Origin: Sediminispirochaeta sp.
GTDB taxonomy: Bacteria; Spirochaetota; Spirochaetia; B11-G9
Reading direction: 5' to 3'
Length of the DNA: 32,070 nucleotides
NCBI GenBank assembly: GCA_024763455.1
Contig: JANTFL010000020.1
Span: 1 to 32,070 of the forward strand
Part shown: positions 7,882 through 15,916 of the stretch, one piece after another
Layout of the letters: each line of letters starts with the position of its first letter
Numbering within the stretch: the first letter of the stretch is position 1
Notes under the pieces: generated by a model
What the model was told of the DNA's origin: nothing
The model's input: only the letters and a program-made list of their open reading frames with translations
Database searches by the model: none
Translations under genes and position numbers: made by a program

Positions 7882-9198
7882 ATGGAAAAATATAACATTC
7901 TTTATATACATTCACACGATACTGGGCGTTATATCCAACCATACGGATATGGAATCCAAACTCCGGCTCTACAAAGATTAGCGGAAGAGGGTGTTTTGTT
8001 CAGAAATGCTTTTTGTGCAGGGCCTACCTGCTCTCCCAGCAGAGCAGCGCTTTTAACAGGACGTTATCCTCACCAAACTGGGATGCTGGGGCTTGCTCAC
8101 AGAGGATTCAAGCTCAACGACTATAGAGAGCATATGGTAAATCAGTTCCGTAGCCGGGGCTACAGAACAGCTCTAAGCGGTATACAGCACATCGCAAATG
8201 ATGCAGCGAAAGATTTAAATACTACGCCGTGGGAAGTCATAGGCTATGAAGAGTATCTTGGAGAACCTGAATATGCTCACACTGCAGCTTCTGATTGGCT
8301 AGATAAAGTTGGGGGGGATCCATTTTTTCTTTCAGTCGGATTTTTTGAAACCCATAGGGAGTTCCCCGAAAAGTCTGATTGTGATCCCCGGTATATTTTA
8401 CCACCCAATCCACTACCCGATTCTGCCGAGATCCGTTACGACATGGCCCGTTTCATGACTTCAGTAAAAGAACTTGATCGGAAAATCGCTTATGTCATGG
8501 AAGCTCTCGATCGGAACAAACTCAGAGAAAGTACTATAGTTATTTGTACCACTGATCACGGCATAGCCTTTCCTTTTATGAAGGGTACTTTGTATGATCA
8601 GGGCATAGGGGTGATGCTCATATTGCGTGGACCTGATGGATTTAGTGGTGGCAGAGTTATCGATTCGATGGTCAGCCATATCGATCTGTTCCCTACCTTA
8701 TGCGATTTGGTAGAAATCCCCTATCCATCCTGGATTGAAGGGAGGTCTCTTGTTCCATTGGTTCATGGGAAAGTGGATAAGATACGTGAAGAAATTTTTT
8801 CTGAAGTGACCTATCATGCAGCGAGGGAACCGAAACGTTGTATTCGTACTGATCGCTGGAAATATATACGAAATTACGACCTTCTCAATCATCCAATATT
8901 ACCCAACATTGATTCCAGCGAAAGTAAAAGTTTCTTATTAGAAAAAGGCTTAAATGAAATCCCCATTGAAGAAGAAGAGCTCTATGACCTCATTTATGAC
9001 CCATCTGAGAAACAGAATTTGTGCTATTTTGATCACTATCAGGATATTAGAAATGAAATGAGGGAAAGACTCAATCAGTGGATGTGTGAAACAAAAGATG
9101 TAATAATCAATGGGGAATTAATAGATAAGCCTGGTGCACTGCTCAATAGCCAGGATGAGATTGATCCTTCTCCCAAGAACGCACAAAGAACAATCTAA
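7882..9198 (+). CDS. Sulfatase, Cys-type, N-sulfoglucosamine-sulfohydrolase-like
   Basis: A 438-residue sulfatase without signal peptide, so probably cytoplasmic. The N-terminus YNILYIHSHDTGRYIQPYG resembles the branch around heparan N-sulfatase (SGSH), where a D-T-G-R motif is usual; D13 would be a calcium ligand. The formylglycine signature TCSPSRAALLTGRYPHQTG has C50 as the modified residue (C-x-P-S-R). Later conserved blocks are FFLSVGFFETHREFP and TTDHGIAFPFMKGTLYDQG (Asp/His metal site and Lys). GAGGAGAG precedes the ATG. Position between an importer and a GH4 glycosidase indicates that imported sulfated sugar is desulfated inside the cell. It is only distantly similar to the sulfatase at 1-914. 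Whether the bond is N- or O-sulfate cannot be decided here. Confidence 0.95.
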   Translation: MEKYNILYIHSHDTGRYIQPYGYGIQTPALQRLAEEGVLFRNAFCAGPTCSPSRAALLTGRYPHQTGMLGLAHRGFKLNDYREHMVNQFRSRGYRTALSGIQHIANDAAKDLNTTPWEVIGYEEYLGEPEYAHTAASDWLDKVGGDPFFLSVGFFETHREFPEKSDCDPRYILPPNPLPDSAEIRYDMARFMTSVKELDRKIAYVMEALDRNKLRESTIVICTTDHGIAFPFMKGTLYDQGIGVMLILRGPDGFSGGRVIDSMVSHIDLFPTLCDLVEIPYPSWIEGRSLVPLVHGKVDKIREEIFSEVTYHAAREPKRCIRTDRWKYIRNYDLLNHPILPNIDSSESKSFLLEKGLNEIPIEEEELYDLIYDPSEKQNLCYFDHYQDIRNEMRERLNQWMCETKDVIINGELIDKPGALLNSQDEIDPSPKNAQRTI

Positions 9199-9219
9199 AA
9201 ATTATTGGAGGAATACTAT

Positions 9220-10563
9220 ATGAAAAATATTAATATTTGTATAATTGGCGGAGGTAGCAAACAGTGGGCATTGACCCTAATGAAAGACTTGTCTTTGGCT
9301 TCTGATCTTTCTGGTTTGATAAGGCTGTATGACATAGATCAGGAAGCGGCAATCCTAAATGAGCATCTGGGAAACCGTATTTTCTTATTTGGCAAAGATA
9401 AGCCAAACTTCGAGGTTAAGGCGATTGATAATCCTGAAAAAGCGTTAGCAGGGGCTGATTTTGTCATAATTTCCATAGAACCAGGTCCCATTGAAAATCG
9501 TCACACCGATCTGGAAATCCCGAAAAAGTATGGGATATTACAGACGGTTGGCGACACTATTGGTCCTGGAGGGATTTTTAGAGCTTTGAGGAGTATTCCA
9601 GTATTCAGGGAATATGCCCGGCTCATCAAAAAAAATTGTCCCGATGCCTGGGTTATTAACTATACTAATCCCATGACATGGTGTACAAACACCTTGACTA
9701 GAGAATTCCCCCAAGTTAAAGTTCTCGGCTGTTGCCATGAAGTATTCGGGACTCAAAAATTTATCGCCAATAAAGTCAGCAGCTGGTTTGATACTGAAAC
9801 CCCGCCGAGGGAAGAGATAAAAGTGGACGTTTTTGGTGTTAATCATTTCACATTCTTAAGCGGGGCATCGTGGAAGGGTATAGATCTCTTTCCATATCTA
9901 AAGGAATTGGCCGGTGATGATAATTTCTACCTGGATCACACTAAAGAGTCTCTAAGAAGAATTAAAGAAGAAAAATGGTTCGAATCTGATAATCTGGTAG
10001 CCATGGAAATTATGCGAATATTCGGGAATCTTGGGGCTGCAGGAGATCGGCATCTTGTTGAGTTTATGCCATGGTATCTACATGATGAATCCTTTATTCA
10101 TCGTTATGGAGTAATAGCGACGCCTTATGAGTGGAGGGTGCGTAGAGATAAAGAAAAACGAACCAGATTTTACGAGGATAAAGATCTATTCCCGAAGGCT
10201 TCTGAAGAAGAAGGTGTTGCGATCATAAAAGCACTACTGGGTCTAGGACCTTTATACACCAATGTGAATGTTCCCAATACTGGCCAGATCCCATGGCTTC
10301 CTTTTGGGCATATAGTTGAAACAAATGCTTTTATCACCCATAACCGGATAACCCCTGCTATCTCGTCAGAAGGGGCTTCGTCTGTGAAAGAATTAATTTC
10401 ACACGTTGGTTTTGAACAGAAACTGTTATTAGATTCTGTATTCGAAGAAAATAGAGAAGGAATCTTCCAGGCTTTTCTTTTAGATTCATTAATTAGATTG
10501 TCTTTAAGTGAGGCTAGAGAATTATTTGATATCATGTGGAGGGAGCAGATGCTTCACTATTGA
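9220..10563 (+). CDS. GH4 glycosidase, alpha-galacturonidase/alpha-glucosidase-like
   Basis: A 447-residue NAD- and metal-dependent GH4 enzyme. GGAGG eight bases upstream selects ATG 9220; a TTG at 9205 overlaps that site. The Rossmann start is ICIIGGGSKQWA. NYTNPMTWCTNTL and GCCHEVFG follow, with C172 the likely metal ligand, and VNHFTFL supplies H209 as the second. The segment NVPNTGQIPWLPFGHIVETNA resembles the LplD-like (alpha-galacturonidase) branch, though 6-phospho- or alpha-glucosidase activity cannot be excluded. GH4 enzymes oxidise C3 of the sugar and cleave by elimination, which also allows unusual or uronic substrates. It is the last gene of the importer-sulfatase operon. An IS21 remnant abuts its stop codon exactly, but its length is normal. 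Confidence 0.93.
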   Translation: MKNINICIIGGGSKQWALTLMKDLSLASDLSGLIRLYDIDQEAAILNEHLGNRIFLFGKDKPNFEVKAIDNPEKALAGADFVIISIEPGPIENRHTDLEIPKKYGILQTVGDTIGPGGIFRALRSIPVFREYARLIKKNCPDAWVINYTNPMTWCTNTLTREFPQVKVLGCCHEVFGTQKFIANKVSSWFDTETPPREEIKVDVFGVNHFTFLSGASWKGIDLFPYLKELAGDDNFYLDHTKESLRRIKEEKWFESDNLVAMEIMRIFGNLGAAGDRHLVEFMPWYLHDESFIHRYGVIATPYEWRVRRDKEKRTRFYEDKDLFPKASEEEGVAIIKALLGLGPLYTNVNVPNTGQIPWLPFGHIVETNAFITHNRITPAISSEGASSVKELISHVGFEQKLLLDSVFEENREGIFQAFLLDSLIRLSLSEARELFDIMWREQMLHY

Positions 10564-10665
10564 GGAAATCTGCATAGCTTCGGATACTCTTGCTTCAAAG
10601 TTTTCATAAAAAGAAGAAAGCCTCAGCTGTTTCAGGTTAGATTTAATTTGCGCATATGTTTCCAT
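10564..10665 (-). pseudogene. istB: istB fragment (IS21 helper ATPase, first 34 codons)
   Basis: From ATG 10665, preceded by GGAGGAGG, the reading frame gives METYAQIKSNLKQLRLSSFY and continues to about EAMQISS, the normal N-terminus of IstB-type AAA+ helper proteins (usually about 250 residues). It then runs into the antisense of the GH4 stop region, so everything including the Walker motifs has been deleted. It is too short to be functional and is too short to show up as an ordinary open reading frame. Confidence 0.7.
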
Positions 10666-11670
10666 TTATTACCTCCTCCCCTATAAGTTCATCGATATCT
10701 CTTGCATATGCTGTTGAAAGTTGATCCCCTCTTGTTTTGAAAACAAGATCATCATTTTTGTCCAATTCTCTTTCAAGTATGTGTTTAACACTGCCGTCTT
10801 TATAATTTCCATAAAAGGCAGCCCTTCTGCAGGCAGCTTCAAGACGCTCCCCTTCATACTTTGATTTTAAGCGGATAATATTCTGGGCGGAACGAAGATT
10901 CCGGATAGCTTCTTCTGATAGCATGGCTGAAACAATCTGATAAGTGGACGTTCCAATTTTTGAATCTTCCTGAATGCAATAATCAGTATCCCACTCCATG
11001 TATCTTCCAGTTTCTGCAGGGTAGTGGTCTTTATTAGTGCTTCTTTACCCTTGAGATACCGGTAGATGTACCGCTATGAGCTTATTGTCATGAAATACAG
11101 TAAGTTGCGACCTTGTTTTTCGAGCTTCCACATATTCTCCACCAAGCTCCTGAGGAACGCTGTAGTAGGCTTTATCGAACTGGATATGAATATCCCTGTA
11201 GACTTTCAACCTTTTCCAGACAGGTATTTCAAATCTAATCTGCGAAAGAGGTTTTAATGCTGCTGCTTCATATTCTGAAAACAGATATGAAGGTTTCTGT
11301 CTTGTTGTGCCATGAATACGGTTCCGGACAGTGGTCATGTTCCATCCCTGGAGCTGCATATTGGCATCACTAAAGCTTTTAAACTCCCTTAACGGAACAA
11401 AATTGTTCTCTACATATTTTACTCCGGATTCCACCTTCCCTTTGTGTTCTGGAGTCCCCGGCAGGCATGGATCTATCTGAAAGCCGTAATGCTTAGCAAG
11501 GTCTGCGTAGCTCCTGTTTGGTAACGGATCAAGATAAGCTGTTTTTTTGATAGCTTTCAGATTATCAGGAATTACAATCTTGGGAACTCCACCAAAATGC
11601 TCGAAAGCATGCACATGGCTGCTACACCAGGTTTCGATTCAATTCTGAATAGAGGCTGGTCTTTAAACAT
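10643..11670 (-). pseudogene. istA: istA transposase remnant (IS21 family)
   Basis: Two blocks in the same frame match the IS21 transposase. 11614-11045 contains the end of the integrase core (HAFEHFGGVPKIVIPDN; PDN carries the second catalytic Asp, and GTPEHKGKVESGVKYVENNF carries the Glu). 10999-10643 is the C-terminal region (YMEWDTDYCIQED and on). They are separated only by one in-frame TAA at 11045-11047, where the sequence VSQG*RSTNKDHYPAETGRY continues normally. Upstream of 11635 the frame breaks: RIESKPG appears in a different frame and about 70 residues including the first catalytic Asp are missing. The HTH N-terminus is gone. The transposase is therefore dead through a nonsense codon and a deletion. 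Confidence 0.8.
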
Positions 11671-12180
11671 ACTGTTTTTTGATACATAGCTTTACAGTGA
11701 AGAATAGCTTCCTTCAAATACTTTATCCTTCTTTTGCTTGTAAGTTCCGGAACTCATTTAGAATCTCATAAAATCATGTATTAACCATGGCTTTCCTTTG
11801 AGGATTTTTTCAGGAATTCCTGATATTTTTTTACAGTATTCTGTGAAATCTTCTGCCCCTTCGACGGATACTTTCACAGTAAAGACAAACTTTTGGCTTT
11901 TTGCATGAATATTTTTTCTCAAGCTCTTGAATCTTTTGTAAATCTATCAGAAAAAGAAATAACAGGCTTTTCCTCCCCTTGGGAAGTGAGTTTTATTTGG
12001 AGCATGTGGTTATTGTTGTGGACACTACTCCATTTTTTATCTTCGGATATTAAGAATTTTAATCTAAATCAAGAAATAATTTTTCCAACTCAATGTGAGA
12101 CTTTCTAAGTCTGTTTTACTTTTTTAATTTGCGAAATTACACCTCCTGAGCTCATTATACTCTTCTGTGTTTATGTTCGA
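11671..12180. other. Intergenic region with no recognisable gene
   Basis: About 500 AT-rich bases between the IS21 remnant and the oxidoreductase promoter. Translating both strands gives only short frames, including a 71-codon plus-strand frame at 11893-12108 that I do not recognise. On the minus strand, pieces around 11760-11880 might be further decayed transposase or neighbouring gene sequence. The outer end of the IS element could be near TGTTGTGGACACTAC (12014-12028), but I found no partner repeat to confirm this. Confidence 0.5.
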
Positions 12181-12191
12181 TTATATTTTTC

Positions 12192-12220
12192 TTGACAAAG
12201 GGAACCATAATTGGTATAAT
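12192..12220 (+). promoter_or_regulatory. Near-consensus sigma70 promoter
   Basis: TTGACA at 12192-12197, exactly 17 bases, TATAAT at 12215-12220: a perfect consensus in both hexamers. Transcription would start near 12227, about 25 bases before the oxidoreductase GTG. Such a strong promoter normally needs a repressor, and a palindromic operator overlaps its -10 box and start point. Confidence 0.85.
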
Positions 12221-12234
12221 GCAACCGGTTGCAT
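12219..12234 (+). promoter_or_regulatory. Perfect 16-bp palindromic operator, LacI type
   Basis: ATGCAACCGGTTGCAT is a perfect palindrome with the central CG typical of LacI/GalR-family operators (compare the TGnAAnCGnTTnCA pattern). It begins inside the -10 box and covers the predicted start of transcription, so binding would block RNA polymerase. The LacI-family gene at 13508 is the second gene of the transcript, so negative autoregulation is the obvious model. Confidence 0.8.
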
Positions 12235-12251
12235 AAGGGAAGTAGCAAGCA

Positions 12252-13511
12252 GTGAAAAATATAGGAATAGGAATTATCGGAACAGGAGAACGAGGTTGTT
12301 TTATTCTGGGAGCCCGGTTTGCAGAGCTTGCCCAAGAAACCGGATTTCGAATCACCGCTCTATGTGATATAGTTCCAGATCGTCTTAAGGAAGCTGCCAG
12401 CTTTCTTATTGAAGCGTACCAAGTCCAGGGTATTCACATTACTCCTGCTCTTTATAATGATTATAACGAACTTATTGTAGACGATTTGGTGGACTTTATA
12501 GTTATTACTGCACATACCTATGCTCATAGGCAGATTACAGTTCCGGCTCTGGAATCCGGGAAATATGTTTACCTTGATAAACCGATATCTGTTAAGATAG
12601 AGGATGCCAATGAGATACTTGAAGCGGAACGGAGAACTGGTAATACCCTCATAATGGGTTTTACCAGGAGATATGAGGCAGCATGGCAGAAGGCACATGA
12701 ACTCCTGCAGGAAGGAAGAATTGGTGATCTTCAGATGATGCAGATCCGTTCGCTTATCCCCTATACGAGGTATCTGCAGCTCTGGCACCGGCGTAAAAAA
12801 TGGTCCGGAGGTGCTCTTAATGACAAATCGAGTCATCACTTTGATGCCATGAACTGGATGGTAGATAGTTCGCCAGTCCGTCTTACTGCCATGGGAGGGA
12901 GAAGTTCCATTTTTACTCCTGATCCAAATGCCCCAGCTTACTGTGGAATCTGTGATCGGAATTGTCCATACCGGCGGGTACCCGTACAAGGAGAAAGCCG
13001 TGAGGGAGGACACATTCTGCGGTATCCTTCCTGGAGTGATGCAAAGGATGAACTCAATCGTGCTGATACGTGTGTCTATAAACCGGGAGCCGATATTGAG
13101 GACCATGCACTTTGTTCCGTTGAGTATGCTAATGGAGTAAAAGCCAGCTTGTTCTGGGCTATTTTCGGTCCCGGATCAGATGATCAAGAAACTTGTGAAC
13201 TAGTCGGATCATCAGGTAGGATCCTGTTAACCAGGGGAACTGGAGAGATTGAGATAATATCTGATTATGGGAAATCCAGGAAGGTTTTTTTTGCTGGTGG
13301 AAAGGATTTTTATAGCTCTCACTACGGTGCTGACAAGGCCCTCATTCGTGAGATGCTGCGGTTTTGCACTGTTGGGACTGATTTGGTTGCATCTTCAAAG
13401 GATGGCTACCGCTCACTTCAGATGGTTCTTGGAGCGGAAGAATCGATGAATTCAGGAGCCGTACCGGTTTCCTTCCAGGATGAATCAGAGAAGGGGCATA
13501 GAGTCGGATGA
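12252..13511 (+). CDS. Gfo/Idh/MocA-family NAD(P)-dependent oxidoreductase
   Basis: A 419-residue protein with an N-terminal Rossmann fold (GIGIIGTGERGCFILG, then ITALCDIVPDRL) and the family's YVYLDKPIS motif, in which the Lys of E/D-K-P is catalytic (about residue 113). The substrate domain follows with GFTRRYEAAWQ and a His-rich active-site helix, DKSSHHFDAMNWM. A cysteine cluster, CGICDRNCPYRR, plus a later ADTCVYK may bind metal or stabilise a loop; it occurs in larger members of this family. It starts at GTG 12252, with GGAAG about 11 bases upstream. As first gene of the LacI-controlled operon it should oxidise or reduce the imported sugar or its degradation product. Substrate not determinable. 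Confidence 0.92.
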   Translation: MKNIGIGIIGTGERGCFILGARFAELAQETGFRITALCDIVPDRLKEAASFLIEAYQVQGIHITPALYNDYNELIVDDLVDFIVITAHTYAHRQITVPALESGKYVYLDKPISVKIEDANEILEAERRTGNTLIMGFTRRYEAAWQKAHELLQEGRIGDLQMMQIRSLIPYTRYLQLWHRRKKWSGGALNDKSSHHFDAMNWMVDSSPVRLTAMGGRSSIFTPDPNAPAYCGICDRNCPYRRVPVQGESREGGHILRYPSWSDAKDELNRADTCVYKPGADIEDHALCSVEYANGVKASLFWAIFGPGSDDQETCELVGSSGRILLTRGTGEIEIISDYGKSRKVFFAGGKDFYSSHYGADKALIREMLRFCTVGTDLVASSKDGYRSLQMVLGAEESMNSGAVPVSFQDESEKGHRVG

Positions 13512-14506
13512 CAATCAGAGAGTTAGCAAAGTTGACCAATACCAGTTATTCAACAGTGTCTCGGGCCCTTAATGATAATCCAAAGGTGGCTAGAGAAACC
13601 AAAGAAAGAATAAAAAATGTTGCAGAACAAGCAGGTTATCAGATTAATGCCAGTGCTCAGAGTCTTGCCACGGGAATACATAGGACAATAGGAATTCTTT
13701 ATCCATATCATTCACTTAGAGCAGTAGAATCGATTTATACTGTAAATTTAATGCAAATGCTTCGAGGTGAACTAGCAATACAGGGCTTTGATACCTTGAT
13801 CCAAGGATATGATACTATAGGTGAGGATGTATTTCATCTTACCCGGCTGGTACGGCAGAAAAAGGTTGATGCACTATTAATCATAGGATATGAAATAACG
13901 GAAGAAGCGGTAATCGAAGTAGCAAAGTATACTGACAAGTTTATCCTGATTAACCCAATTCATGACGCATGGGTAGAAAGATACGATCGTATCATGATTG
14001 ATCATCACTATGGTGGGGAGCTTGCGGCAGAAGTTTTAGTAGCGAAGGGAAGGAAGACGTTAATCGCTATTGCTGAAAATTCCCCTCAATTCCAGGAACG
14101 AATAAAGGGGTTCACAACTATCGTGCATATATATCCCGGCATATCTTTCAGCCGATTGGTACTTCCTTCTGGGACATTCAGTGGGGCATATAAGTTCGTA
14201 GAATCGCATCTTGAAGAGCTGCAGGAGGCGGATGGGCTGTTTATTCAATCAGATAATAGTGCTTTTGGTGTGATGAATGGATTGTTGGATCATGGCGTCA
14301 AGATCCCTTATGACATTTCAATTGTGGGGTATGATGATGTTGACTGGTGTGATTATAGCAGGCCTGCTCTATCAACGATTCATCAACCTAAGACAAATGT
14401 TGTGGAGGCTGCCGCACAGACGATAACCAGCTGGGTCCTCCATGGTAAAAATGGTTCTTTCAGGGGAACCTTTAAGCCTTCTTTTATAGAAAGGAAAAGC
14501 TGTTAA
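13508..14506 (+). CDS. LacI-family transcriptional regulator
   Basis: A 332-residue regulator overlapping the oxidoreductase stop by four bases (ATGA). The N-terminal HTH TIRELAKLTNTSYSTVSRAL and hinge helix region (NPKVARETKERIKNVAEQAGYQIN) are textbook LacI; the rest is a periplasmic-binding-protein-like effector domain (IGILYPYHS, GLFIQSDNSAFGVMNGLLDHG, SIVGYDDVDWCDYSRPALSTI). Its likely target is the palindrome at 12219-12234 overlapping the operon promoter, so it would repress its own operon until a sugar appears. The effector is probably the cargo of the importer encoded immediately downstream (inference). Confidence 0.95.
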   Translation: MTIRELAKLTNTSYSTVSRALNDNPKVARETKERIKNVAEQAGYQINASAQSLATGIHRTIGILYPYHSLRAVESIYTVNLMQMLRGELAIQGFDTLIQGYDTIGEDVFHLTRLVRQKKVDALLIIGYEITEEAVIEVAKYTDKFILINPIHDAWVERYDRIMIDHHYGGELAAEVLVAKGRKTLIAIAENSPQFQERIKGFTTIVHIYPGISFSRLVLPSGTFSGAYKFVESHLEELQEADGLFIQSDNSAFGVMNGLLDHGVKIPYDISIVGYDDVDWCDYSRPALSTIHQPKTNVVEAAAQTITSWVLHGKNGSFRGTFKPSFIERKSC

Positions 14507-14548
14507 CTGCTTTTACTTAATATACATTTTTTTGAAAAGGAGAAAAAT

Positions 14549-15820
14549 ATGAAGAAATTGTTTATTGGTCTCTTGGTATTGATTTTTGCGGTACCATTAT
14601 TTGCAGGAGGCAGGCAAGAGCAGCCTTCTACTACCAACCAGATTGAAAAAAAGCAGGTTACGCTGCATTTTTTCCAGTTCAAACCTTACCTTGATGAGCA
14701 GTACAAGGCTTTTGCAAAGGAGTTCGAAACAAAAAATCCGAATGTAACGATAGTTACCGAAACGGTTGGTGGAGGTACTCAATGGCAGACTATCCTTAAA
14801 AGTAAGTTTGCCGCAAACGAGGGGCCGGATATTTTTCCGGTTGAGGGAGTTGGCCAATATAACTTATGGAAGAACTATATTGCTGACCTGTCCGGGCAGC
14901 CTTGGATACAGAATGCATTGCCCTTCGCCTTGAGAACCCTCAATATCAATGGGAAGCAGATGGGGATGCCGGTCAATCTTGAAGGGTATGGATACATCTT
15001 TAATAAAGATATCTTTGATAAGGTTGGCATTACCGTATTACCTAAGACTTTGTCTGAGTTGGAGGTTGTTGCGAAAAAGGTAAAAGAAAGTGGTTATACC
15101 CCCTTTGCAACCGGTTACAGTACTTGGTGGGTTCTTAGCCTACATCTTTTAAATGTTGCTTTTGCCCAACAGGATGACCCGCAGTTATTTATCGATCAGC
15201 TCAATAATGGTAAAGCTGCCATGGCAGGTAATGAGCTTTTTCAGGATTTGAAAAATGTTATCGATCTGACTGTAAAATATGGAGAGAAGAACCCTCTGAC
15301 TACTGATCATAACACGCAGGTGCAGCTTTTTGCTAATGGTAAAGTAGCGATGATTCAACAGGGGGTTTGGAAAGAAATCCCTATTTATAAGGCAAATCCA
15401 AAAGCTAATATAGGACTCCTGCCGATTCCACTTAACGATGAGGAAGTGAAAATGGACCGAATACCAGTAGGCGTTCCGTTCTACTTTGTGGTGAATAAAA
15501 CATCAACTCCGGAAGTACAGCAAGCGGCTAAAAATTTCCTCAATTATCTTGTAAATACAAAATCCGGGCAGTCCTTTATGACCCAGAAATGTGGGTTCAT
15601 TCCGGCTTACAAAGGTGTCTCACCAGAGGGTTTGAAGGGGGTAGGTACATCCATTCTCAAATATTCCTCACAGGATAAGGTAATCCCCTGGGTGTTCGGC
15701 TCCTTTCCTGACGGTTTTGCCAAGGAAGCAACTAATATTCTTCAAGAATATATTGCCGGTAGAATCAGCTGGGACGCCGCTTTGGCTAAGCTTGATGCTT
15801 CCTGGCAAAAACTGAAGTAA
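14549..15820 (+). CDS. ABC transporter sugar-binding protein (family 1)
   Basis: A 423-residue family 1 solute-binding protein. AAAAGGAG precedes the ATG by seven bases. The signal peptide MKKLFIGLLVLIFAVPLFA is followed by GGRQEQ, a cleavage style common in spirochaete binding proteins, with no lipobox cysteine. The mature protein begins TLHFFQFKPYLDEQYKAF and has the usual N-E-G-P-D-I-F-P element after the first lobe, and NGKVAMIQQGVWKEI in the second. It differs clearly from the binding protein at 4769, so the two importers probably take different sugars. Genes for two permeases follow after a strong hairpin. Confidence 0.95.
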   Translation: MKKLFIGLLVLIFAVPLFAGGRQEQPSTTNQIEKKQVTLHFFQFKPYLDEQYKAFAKEFETKNPNVTIVTETVGGGTQWQTILKSKFAANEGPDIFPVEGVGQYNLWKNYIADLSGQPWIQNALPFALRTLNINGKQMGMPVNLEGYGYIFNKDIFDKVGITVLPKTLSELEVVAKKVKESGYTPFATGYSTWWVLSLHLLNVAFAQQDDPQLFIDQLNNGKAAMAGNELFQDLKNVIDLTVKYGEKNPLTTDHNTQVQLFANGKVAMIQQGVWKEIPIYKANPKANIGLLPIPLNDEEVKMDRIPVGVPFYFVVNKTSTPEVQQAAKNFLNYLVNTKSGQSFMTQKCGFIPAYKGVSPEGLKGVGTSILKYSSQDKVIPWVFGSFPDGFAKEATNILQEYIAGRISWDAALAKLDASWQKLK

Positions 15821-15864
15821 TTGCATTTTGTCTAGTACTTTCAAGTCTGATTTTTTGTAGACAC

Positions 15865-15891
15865 GGCTACCAGCTAGGTTTGCTGGTAGCC
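15865..15891 (+). other. Intergenic RNA hairpin between binding protein and permease genes
   Basis: GGCTACCAGC (15865-15874) and GCTGGTAGCC (15882-15891) are perfect complements around a 7-base loop. There is no downstream T-run, so read-through into the permeases is expected. Probably protects the binding-protein message from 3' decay or gives partial termination. Confidence 0.7.
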
Positions 15892-15916
15892 TACTAGATA
15901 AAAAAAGGGATAGACT

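Larger units (their letters stand above)
10564..11760 (-). mobile_element. Decayed IS21-family insertion sequence
   Basis: Remains of istA and istB lie in the usual order with the usual overlap (istA stop at 10643, istB ATG at 10665). Right of istA only short out-of-frame scraps can be read; left of istB the element is cut off at the last base of the GH4 stop codon. Terminal repeats and target duplication could not be identified. The element separates two carbohydrate operons. Confidence 0.75.

Noticed and set aside
11893..12108. 71-codon hydrophobic frame on the plus strand
   Set aside because: AT-rich, no ribosome site, lies in decayed insertion-sequence DNA; could not be linked to any family.
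12360..13106. 248-codon open frame antisense to the oxidoreductase gene
   Set aside because: It shadows a clear Gfo/Idh gene, shows no family motif and has no ribosome site.
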